Assembly: GCA_031976175.1 (NCBI GenBank)
Contig: DALYLR010000015.1
Span: 1 to 64,000, forward strand
DNA from: DMER01 sp003451645
GTDB lineage: Bacteria > Pseudomonadota > Alphaproteobacteria > Micropepsales > Micropepsaceae
DNA length: 64,000 bases
Direction of reading: 5' to 3'
Shown: positions 58,029 to 64,000 of the stretch, piece by piece
Position numbering within the stretch: position 1 is the first letter of the stretch
How the letters are laid out: every line of letters begins with the position of its first letter
Notes under the pieces: generated by a model
What the model saw: only the letters and a program-made list of their open reading frames with translations
Databases searched by the model: none
What the model was told of the DNA's origin: nothing
Position numbers and translations under genes: made by a program

Positions 58029-59174
58029 ATGATCATCGTCTTCAAACGCTGGTGGGGCATGATGCTCGCCATCCTGGCCCTGCAAATCGGTAATGGCGTG
58101 TCCGGCATTACCATCAGCCTGCGGAGCGAGGCGGCCGGGTTCGATGCCAATGCCATGGGCTGGATTATCGGGGTGTTCTTCTTGGGCTCGGCCGCGGGCT
58201 CGCTCGCGCCGCCATGGGTCCTCCGGTGGACCGGGCTTACAGGCGCGTTCATCGTCTTTACACTGATTGCGGGGGGAAGTGTTGCGGGCTTCACATTCAC
58301 AGATGACCCGGTGGCGTGGATGATGTTGCGGTTCGCGCAAGGGTTTGGCTTGTCCGCAATGTTTGCGACGGCAGAGAGCTGGCTCAATTTGGCGACGGGC
58401 AATGATTGGCGCGCGCGCACTTTTGCGGTCTACATCATGATGCAGCTTCTGGGCCTTGCCGCCGGTCAGCTTGGTGTCAGCCTTGGCGACATCACTGGTG
58501 CCGCGGGCTTGGCCACCGCGGCGCTTTTGATGACGGGTTCGAGCTTGTTCTTGATCGCGGCGCGGCATAGCGAGCCCAGCGTCGCCTTGCGGGAGCCGCT
58601 CAATCCGATTGCCCTCACTTTCCGCGCGCCATTGGGCGCATGCGTGATCGCGATCTCCGGCTTCATGTGGGCTCTTGTTGTGGGGCTTGGGCCGGTCTTT
58701 GCCGAACGCTCAGGGCTCAGTACGACCGAGGTTTCCGTCTTTACGGCCATCGCGGTTTTAGGAGGCCTGATCGCGCAGTTTCCGCTGGGCCATTGGGCAG
58801 ACCACAGCGACCGCAGGATGGTTCTGGCCTTCATGGGCAGCGTGGCGGCGGCCTTTGCGTTGGCTGGCGCGCTGGTGCCGCAGCCATGGGCGATCACTCT
58901 CTTTCTGATCTCATGCGTCGTCGGCGCAATGACATTTCCCGTCTATGCGGTTGCGGCGTCTCTAGTGAACGAAGTGCTGGCGCAGGAGGAGCGGGTCGCG
59001 GCCAGCGCCGCCATGGTTCTGTACTTCGGTCTGGGCGCCACGCTTGCGCCGGTTCTCGGCGCTCAAGCGATGGCGATCGCAGGCCCTCACGCCTTTTTTC
59101 TGGCGGCCGCACTGGTTTGCGCAGCGCAGGCTCTTCTCCTGTCCTTGCGGTCTTGGGACACGACCCCTCACTAG
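58029..59174 (+). CDS. MFS transporter (YcaD-like)
   Basis: A 381-residue carrier with about 12 membrane segments. The MFS loop motif occurs as GHWADHSDRRMVLAFMG, and AESWLNLATGNDWRARTFAVYIMMQLLGLAAGQL resembles the AESWLN block of YcaD-type transporters. The C terminus ends in a short polar tail. It converges on the Rsm22 gene with a 4-base overlap of stop codons. The substrate is unknown. Confidence 0.9.
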   Translation: MIIVFKRWWGMMLAILALQIGNGVSGITISLRSEAAGFDANAMGWIIGVFFLGSAAGSLAPPWVLRWTGLTGAFIVFTLIAGGSVAGFTFTDDPVAWMMLRFAQGFGLSAMFATAESWLNLATGNDWRARTFAVYIMMQLLGLAAGQLGVSLGDITGAAGLATAALLMTGSSLFLIAARHSEPSVALREPLNPIALTFRAPLGACVIAISGFMWALVVGLGPVFAERSGLSTTEVSVFTAIAVLGGLIAQFPLGHWADHSDRRMVLAFMGSVAAAFALAGALVPQPWAITLFLISCVVGAMTFPVYAVAASLVNEVLAQEERVAASAAMVLYFGLGATLAPVLGAQAMAIAGPHAFFLAAALVCAAQALLLSLRSWDTTPH

Positions 59175-60142
59175 GGGTGTGGTGGCCAGATGTCACCCCA
59201 CTCGGCATCGCGGGCCTGACGATAATGGGGGCCTTGGCTGCGCGCAATAATCCGTGGCCCCGCGCCGCCCTCAGTGCACAGATCAAGGCGCACATGGCCG
59301 CCATGCTTGACGGGCCGCTTGATGATCCGTGCGCGGTAACTTTTGAGATCGAGCGGATTGCGCAATGCCGCCACAAAGGAGAACTTCTCGTCCTCGTAAG
59401 CGAGTTTTGCACCCTTTGCGCGGCGATGTGCGGCGCTACGGTTGAGGCGTACACTGAAGTGGCACCAGTCTGGGTCCCGCAAAGGACAGGGCGCTTGGTG
59501 GGGGCACGGGCTTGCGATCACCGCGCCGTACGTGATCAACCGGTCGCGCACACGGCGGATGGTCGCGAACCCATGCGGGGTGCCGGGTTCGACAATCAGG
59601 ATAGCCTGTCCTGCCGCGTTCCATAGCGTGTCTAGCAGGGTGTCTTGTTCCTTCGATGCGCTCTCATTCAATACATAAGCGGCGACAACGAGGTCTGCTT
59701 GCGCGCGCACCATACTCAGGGGCCCCGCGACTGCGTTGGCGTCAGCAATCGCACCATTACCGCAGGCATTGGCCAGGTCTTTGGCAATGGCAAACCAGCT
59801 TTGATCAGCATCGGCAAGGACAATGGTCTGAAGGCCGGGCAAATGGCCGGATGCCGCAAAGCTGGCGGTTGCCGGGCCGCAACCAGCGTCCAGCAGGCTC
59901 GTCCAATCGCTGCCTTGATAAGCGTCCAGCAAATGAGAGAGCGCCATGCTGATCGCGGCAAAGGTCGCGGGAAACCTGGCGGCGAGGTAGGCTTGCTTCT
60001 CGGCGGCGCTTAAGAACACAGTGCCCGTGCCGGCAGCACTGCGGTACTGGCCGCTGAGAGTTGCATAGGCACCAGCATTCCCCTGCGCCCTTGTTAAGGC
60101 GGCGGTAAGCTCAGGCCCTGGTTCAAATGGGCGGGACAGCAT
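59171..60142 (-). CDS. Rsm22 family small-subunit rRNA methyltransferase-like protein
   Basis: A 323-residue protein. The Rossmann methyltransferase part shows LLDAGCGPATASFAASGH (SAM loop), and the C-terminal half carries CPHQAPCPLRDPDWCHFSVRLNRSAAHRRAKGAKLAYEDEKFSFVAALR, with the paired cysteines that identify the Rsm22/RSM22 family, likely an iron-sulfur or zinc-binding site. Rsm22 acts in assembly of the small ribosomal subunit in mitochondria and is found in Alphaproteobacteria. It overlaps the convergent MFS gene by 4 bases. The exact methylation site is unknown. Confidence 0.9.
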   Translation of the reverse strand: MLSRPFEPGPELTAALTRAQGNAGAYATLSGQYRSAAGTGTVFLSAAEKQAYLAARFPATFAAISMALSHLLDAYQGSDWTSLLDAGCGPATASFAASGHLPGLQTIVLADADQSWFAIAKDLANACGNGAIADANAVAGPLSMVRAQADLVVAAYVLNESASKEQDTLLDTLWNAAGQAILIVEPGTPHGFATIRRVRDRLITYGAVIASPCPHQAPCPLRDPDWCHFSVRLNRSAAHRRAKGAKLAYEDEKFSFVAALRNPLDLKSYRARIIKRPVKHGGHVRLDLCTEGGAGPRIIARSQGPHYRQARDAEWGDIWPPHP

Positions 60143-60184
60143 CCAGGTAACCCACCATTAAGTGTGATCCGATAGCGTTCGACC

Positions 60185-61303
60185 ATGACATATTCTGCGT
60201 CCCGTATCGCGCTCAGTCTCGACGACGTTCAGGCCTTGCTCACCGATCCGCGGCCACAGTCGCGCGCCGATGTCGCTCGGAAAGTGGCGATCGGCCTCGA
60301 CCAAAGTCCATTGAGCGAGGCTGAGCGCAAGCTGGCACTCGACATCTTGCGGGCGATGGCCAAGGACGCCGAAAGCCGGGTGCGGCAGGCCATTGCCGAG
60401 ACGATGAAATCCTCCGATGCGCTGCCGCATGATGTGGCGATGGCTTTGGCCAAGGATGAAGAGAGTGCGGTGTCCGCGCCTGTCCTGCGGGAGTCTCGCG
60501 TGCTGACCGATGAAGATCTGATCAGCGTGCTCGCGGATGGACATGGTGATAAGCAAATCGCAATTGCGGGCCGGGCCGATGTGTCGGAGGCGGTATCTGC
60601 CGCAGTGGTGCGCACCGGCAATGCTGCTGCGGTGACCACGCTGGTCGAGAATACGGGCGCGCGCATCGACGAGGCGGCCTTCTCTGAGGCGCTCGACCGA
60701 TACGCCGAGTTCGAAACAATCAAGAGCGGCATGGTCATGCGCGCGGCTTTGCCGTCGACGATTGCCGAGCGTCTCGTGGCGCTGGTCTCTGACAAACTCA
60801 AGCTTGAGCTGGTCTCCCGCCATCCGGTCTCGCCGGAAACCGCGGCGGATGTTCTCTATGCGGCACGCGAGCAAGCGACCGTTGGCATTCTGCCAGGTGC
60901 CAACAGCGATCTTCCGGCATTGGTGCGGCAATTGCGGAACAAAGGGCGGCTCACCGCCAGTCTGATCCTGCGCGCCATCTGCATTGGCGATATCCGCTTC
61001 TTTGAGGAAGCCATTGCGCAGCTGGCAGGCACCTCGCCAGCCAAGGCCTCGCTCCTGATCCATGATGCCGGTCCACTCGGCCTCAAAGCGATCTTTCAGA
61101 AGGCCAATCTCTCGCCAGTCTTCTTCCCCGCCTTTCGCGTCGCGATCGACGTCTACAAGGACATTGAGCTGACGGCGGGTCCCGATGCGCGTGAGCGGTT
61201 CGAACGGCAAATGATCGAGCGCATCTTGACCCAGTACCAAGATATGGAAGTGGGCGACCTTGACTATCTGCTCGGAAAATTGAACCAGGCCCACGCCGCT
61301 TAG
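60185..61303 (+). CDS. DUF2336 domain protein
   Basis: A 372-residue alpha-helical, HEAT-like protein. RIALSLDDVQALLTDPRPQSRADVARKVA and LTEAER-type phrases of DUF2336 are seen at the N terminus, followed by LARAMAKDAESRVRQAIAET-like repeats. DUF2336 proteins are alphaproteobacterial; I recall no assigned function. The ATG is 42 bases from the divergent Rsm22 gene, so promoters overlap. A terminator-like stem follows at 61321-61355. Confidence 0.88.
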   Translation: MTYSASRIALSLDDVQALLTDPRPQSRADVARKVAIGLDQSPLSEAERKLALDILRAMAKDAESRVRQAIAETMKSSDALPHDVAMALAKDEESAVSAPVLRESRVLTDEDLISVLADGHGDKQIAIAGRADVSEAVSAAVVRTGNAAAVTTLVENTGARIDEAAFSEALDRYAEFETIKSGMVMRAALPSTIAERLVALVSDKLKLELVSRHPVSPETAADVLYAAREQATVGILPGANSDLPALVRQLRNKGRLTASLILRAICIGDIRFFEEAIAQLAGTSPAKASLLIHDAGPLGLKAIFQKANLSPVFFPAFRVAIDVYKDIELTAGPDARERFERQMIERILTQYQDMEVGDLDYLLGKLNQAHAA

Positions 61304-61320
61304 GCAGTTTCCCGGAACAG

Positions 61321-61355
61321 AAAAGCCCTGCCCGCGATCTCTCGCTGAGCAGGGC
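61321..61355. terminator. Terminator-like stem behind the DUF2336 gene
   Basis: The arms GCCCTGC (61325-61331) and GCAGGGC (61349-61355) form a 7-base stem with a 17-base loop. AAAA precedes it, so it is followed by TTTT on the minus strand; on the plus strand only CTTCA follows. It lies 18 bases after the DUF2336 stop and 160 bases past the TPR gene stop on the opposite strand. Confidence 0.55.
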
Positions 61356-61514
61356 CTTCATCCCCCGCGCTGGCGCGCCAAACTCTTGCGGCGACTGCGC
61401 GTCATGCAACCGCGTTTCGACATTGTTTATACGTGAGGCCGCCTGAGAATGCGAGGCTTCTCAGGCCCCGTGATGCAGGAAGTCCGCGCCTGTCTCTTGA
61501 TGGCAACAGTTTTG

Positions 61515-62000
61515 TTAAGGTTTGGCGGCCTTCTTATACTCGGCGATATCAGCCTCGAGGTCCTCGCGCTCCTCGCATCCGGCGGGGCACAGCTCCTTGA
61601 GGATCGCCAATTGCGCCTCGGCCTTGGGCAAGTCCTTCATTTGAAGGTACAGTTCGCCCAGATACTCGTTGGCGCCCTTGTGCTTGGGGTCCGCCTTGAG
61701 CGCGCGCTGGTAGAAGCCTAGCGACACGTCATTCTTGCCCAGTTTGCGGTTGGCATAGCCCAGATAATTGAGGGCGTCGGCGTGATCAGCCTTCTTGGCG
61801 ATGACGCGCTCCAGATAGGGGATCGCCTCGGCAAACTTCTCAGACTTGATCAGGTACTCGCCTTGCGCGAAGTCGGCCTCCAAGGCGGCATCGTTGGATG
61901 GCTTGACAGTCGGCTCAAAGCTGCCGCCGCCTGGCGCGGCAAAAGCTGATTGCAGACCAATGAAAAGTGACAGGGCAGCAATCGTGATGGTCCGGCGCAT
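61515..62000 (-). CDS. Exported TPR-repeat protein
   Basis: A 161-residue protein. The signal peptide is MRRTITIAALSLFIGLQSAFAA. Then follow about three tetratricopeptide repeats: LEADFAQGEYLIKSEKFAEAIPYLERVIAKKADHADALNYLGYANRKLGKNDVSLGFYQRALKADPKHKGANEYLGELYLQMKDLPKAEAQLAIL. The C-terminal end has a CPAGCEERED cysteine pair. TPRs serve protein interactions. I chose the ATG at 62000, preceded by GGGGATCAAC. Function unknown; a periplasmic scaffold is plausible. Confidence 0.86.
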   Translation of the reverse strand: MRRTITIAALSLFIGLQSAFAAPGGGSFEPTVKPSNDAALEADFAQGEYLIKSEKFAEAIPYLERVIAKKADHADALNYLGYANRKLGKNDVSLGFYQRALKADPKHKGANEYLGELYLQMKDLPKAEAQLAILKELCPAGCEEREDLEADIAEYKKAAKP

Positions 62001-62108
62001 GTTGATCCCCGAGTTGACGGCTGACGTTAACCCCATTGGCGACTGACCAGAGCCACCTGTCAAGACGGGGCTATGCGGCGGGCTGCAAGCAGCCTAACGT
62101 AGTGCGTC

Positions 62109-62741
62109 ATGACCCAGAATTCACAACCCGTGCTTCGTCCCGCGAAGGAGCGTGCTTCGTCCGGCAAACGAAAAGGCGAAAGCCGCGACCGGCTCTTGCT
62201 GGCGGCGCGGCGGCTCTTTATTGAGCGCGGCTATCATGCGACCCGGCCCCAGGATGTAGCCAGGGCTGCGGGAGTGGGGCATGGGACCTTCTACCTGCAC
62301 TTTGCTGACAAGAAGGCCTGCTTCCTTGCCTTTGTTGACGAGGCGCGTCAGGAGTTGCGCGATTTCGTTTCGCAAAAGACCTCGAGTGCAAAGGGCCTTG
62401 AAGGCACAATCGAGGCGGTGCTCGACGCGATCTATGACTATGCCGAGAGCCATCCGGGCGTACTTGCAACCGCGATGACGGATGAGACGGTCATCGGGCG
62501 GGACGGGCCAGAGGTAGCACAGACGCTTCTGGCGCAGTGGGGCGAGGAGTGGGCGGTCACGGTTCGGCAATTGGCACAGGATCATGGCGGGCTGCCGGCC
62601 GCGATGGACGAGGCCATTGTGGGGCAAGCTATCGTTGGTGCGATCCATCAGGCTTCAGCCTATTCCTATTGGCGCAAGATACCCCGGCACGTCCTTGTCA
62701 AGTCGCTGACCAAATTCATTGTCCGGGCCTTGCATGCTTAA
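62109..62741 (+). CDS. TetR/AcrR family regulator
   Basis: A 210-residue regulator. The HTH is SRDRLLLAARRLFIERGYHATRPQDVARAAGVGHGTFYLHFADKKACFLAFV, a textbook TetR motif ending in FYLHF. The C-terminal part binds an unknown ligand. The N-terminal 20 residues are basic. It converges with the TRIC/UPF0126 gene by a 4-base overlap of stops. There is no obvious site before the ATG, so the exact start is less certain. Confidence 0.87.
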   Translation: MTQNSQPVLRPAKERASSGKRKGESRDRLLLAARRLFIERGYHATRPQDVARAAGVGHGTFYLHFADKKACFLAFVDEARQELRDFVSQKTSSAKGLEGTIEAVLDAIYDYAESHPGVLATAMTDETVIGRDGPEVAQTLLAQWGEEWAVTVRQLAQDHGGLPAAMDEAIVGQAIVGAIHQASAYSYWRKIPRHVLVKSLTKFIVRALHA

Positions 62742-63364
62742 AGAGTTCCGGGCGTCAGGCGCAACGAAAACAGCATAGCAAGCGACCGGATGACGAAGGT
62801 TACGACAATACAGACCGCAAAGGCCCAGATGGGCGCGAAGCCCGCGATGATCACGCCGTAGTAGGCGAAGACGCCGGATGCCACAGCAGTCACATAAAGC
62901 TCGCCGCCAAAGACGATGGGATCGCGATTGGCCAAAGTGTCCCGGATGATGCCGCCGCCACACGCGCCCAAAATGGCGAGCATCCCGGCCGTGATCGGGT
63001 TGGCAATGTGGTTGAGCACATATTGCAGGCCAACGGCCGTGAACAATGCGAGGCTGCCTGCATCCAACCAATCCAGCGCGCGGGAGATCCTGGCGACATA
63101 GGTTGCAGAGAAGAAGACCAGCCCGCCCGTCACTGCAGCGACAGGCGTGGCGTAAGGATCAACCAGCCAGCGCACGGGTGTGCGGCCGATCAGCAGATCG
63201 ACCAAGGTGCCGCCGCCCACGCCTACGGCAATCGCAAGGAACAGGGCGCCGACGACATCGAACCGCCGCTCGGCTGCGAGCAGCGCGCCGGAGGCGGCGG
63301 CGCCTGCGATTGCGATGAGGTTGCCTGCGAATATCGGATCGAAGGGCCATGAGGTGAACGGCAT
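62738..63364 (-). CDS. TRIC/UPF0126 family membrane channel
   Basis: A 208-residue membrane protein with about seven segments. It has two repeats of the TRIC/UPF0126 domain: FAGNLIAIAGAAASGALLAAERRFDVVGALFLAIAVGVGGGTLVDLLIG, then DAGSLALFTAVGLQYVLNHIANPITAGMLAILGACGGGIIRDTLANR. The GVGGGTLRD-like motifs in each half are characteristic. Bacterial members are trimeric cation channels or glycine-transport-like proteins. The ATG follows AAGGACCG. The gene converges with the TetR gene. Confidence 0.92.
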   Translation of the reverse strand: MPFTSWPFDPIFAGNLIAIAGAAASGALLAAERRFDVVGALFLAIAVGVGGGTLVDLLIGRTPVRWLVDPYATPVAAVTGGLVFFSATYVARISRALDWLDAGSLALFTAVGLQYVLNHIANPITAGMLAILGACGGGIIRDTLANRDPIVFGGELYVTAVASGVFAYYGVIIAGFAPIWAFAVCIVVTFVIRSLAMLFSLRLTPGTL

Positions 63365-63527
63365 TGTGCGGTCCTTGCTTGCTCGAAAGTGTGCTGCGGA
63401 CTGTCGCGGCCGTTATCGTGAAGTCAAGCGGACAGAAATTCCCGTCAAAGGCCGCCTTGCGTTTGCCTAATGCTTCACATTAAGCTGAGAGGAGTGGCGG
63501 GATGCGGACCAACAGGGCGGTGGTGTC

Positions 63528-64000
63528 ATGGGATGGCGGTTTTGGATTGTGGCGGTGGTACTTCTCATCGCGGCGGGCCTGGGCGCGCGCTGGTATCTGA
63601 CAACGCAGAACCCGCTGCTCCTCGTCCGGATGATTGTCTGGTTCCAGCCTAAGCCGAAGCCCAATATTCCGGTGACCTGGCAGCAGGGGCCTGCGGCGCC
63701 CGAGAAACCGGCGGGCGAGCGCGCGCCGAACATCATCGTGATTGTCGCCGACGATCTTGGCTACAACGACATCAGCCTGCATGGCGGCGTTGCGAAGGGC
63801 GCAGTCCGGACACCGAACATTGACGCGCTGGGCAGTGACGGCGTGATCCTGAAGCGGGGTTACTCTGGCAATGCGACGTGCTCACCCTCGCGCGCGGCCA
63901 TGATGACGGGACGTTTCGCGACGCGCTTTGGTTTTGAATACACGCCAGCGCCAAAAACCTTTGCGCGCAACATTGCCGGCTATGTGAATTCAAGGCCTGG
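63528..64000 (+). CDS. Sulfatase (arylsulfatase-like), N-terminal part
   Basis: The window ends inside this gene, so only the first 157 residues are visible. They begin MGWRFWIVAVVLLIAAGLGA, a signal or anchor segment. The sulfatase core follows: APNIIVIVADDLGYNDISLHGG gives the two metal-binding aspartates. GNATCSPSRAAMMTGR holds the CxPSR motif, whose cysteine is converted to formylglycine. The enzyme removes sulfate from an ester and is probably periplasmic. The start is set by the hydrophobic N terminus. The TPR-sulfotransferase at 42.1-43.8 kb is not adjacent, so no link can be claimed. Confidence 0.88.
   Translation, partial: MGWRFWIVAVVLLIAAGLGARWYLTTQNPLLLVRMIVWFQPKPKPNIPVTWQQGPAAPEKPAGERAPNIIVIVADDLGYNDISLHGGVAKGAVRTPNIDALGSDGVILKRGYSGNATCSPSRAAMMTGRFATRFGFEYTPAPKTFARNIAGYVNSRP

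Overview
The window is a gene-dense, GC-rich stretch of an alphaproteobacterial chromosome. Several families that I associate mainly with that class support this: DUF3126, DUF2336, DUF6949-like, TorF-type porin, a PhaF-type phasin, Rsm22 and the map-radC pair. I cannot name the order or genus. There is no rRNA operon, CRISPR array, transposase or complete prophage. One tRNA gene, Leu(UAA), lies near 23 kb. The right edge cuts a sulfatase gene.

Layout. 0-2.1 kb: thiC under a TPP riboswitch, with REP-like palindromes behind it. 2.2-8.1 kb: a patatin phospholipase and an acyl-CoA synthetase among four small two-gene modules (DUF433/DUF5615, HEPN plus unknown partner, ParDE, TumE/TumA-like). 8.2-12.8 kb: ChrA transporter, purB, a HigBA-like pair and a glutathione transferase. 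12.9-13.9 kb: an AT-rich TIR-membrane protein gene. 13.9-24.3 kb: housekeeping and catabolic genes (gabD, oligopeptidase B-like, radC, map, DUF885 peptidase, CinA N-domain, tRNA-Leu, enoyl reductase-like). 24.4-26 kb: phasin, TetR regulator and a Gly-rich membrane protein. 26.2-32.5 kb: MFS carrier, two related alpha/beta hydrolases around a SRPBCC protein, TorF porin, SDR, histidine phosphatase. 32.5-36.3 kb: SH3 protein, nitroreductase, cysE, GNAT and a solitary HsdR-N-type nuclease. 36.3-43.8 kb: a 30-codon ORF with a perfect Shine-Dalgarno sequence, puuB-like oxidase, small membrane or secreted proteins, phoH, TPR-sulfotransferase.

43.9-48.9 kb holds leucine-degradation genes (liuB/mccB and liuC). 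They are separated by an AT-rich Panacea (DUF4065) gene with an unrecognised partner, an orphan DUF433 gene, a BLUF photoreceptor and a membrane protein. 49-53.7 kb: lipoprotein, a second HigBA pair, accessory proteins, GNAT, VapBC and a hairpin-rich non-coding stretch. 53.7-64 kb: gamma-glutamyltransferase, Rap1a/Tai-like secreted protein, CDP-alcohol phosphatidyltransferase, HIT protein, transglycosylase-like protein, MFS, Rsm22, DUF2336, TPR protein, TetR, TRIC/UPF0126 channel and the partial sulfatase.

The main theme is a core metabolic backbone (thiamine, purine, cysteine, leucine and GABA/putrescine metabolism, PHA storage) peppered with stress and defence modules. There are six recognisable toxin-antitoxin pairs, two candidate new pairs, one orphan antitoxin-like gene, a TIR effector and a lone PD-(D/E)XK nuclease. 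The best candidates for undescribed biology are the Panacea gene with its unknown partner, the HEPN gene with its unknown partner, and the small ORF with an extended anti-16S sequence. All names rest on reading motifs by eye; no database search was run.
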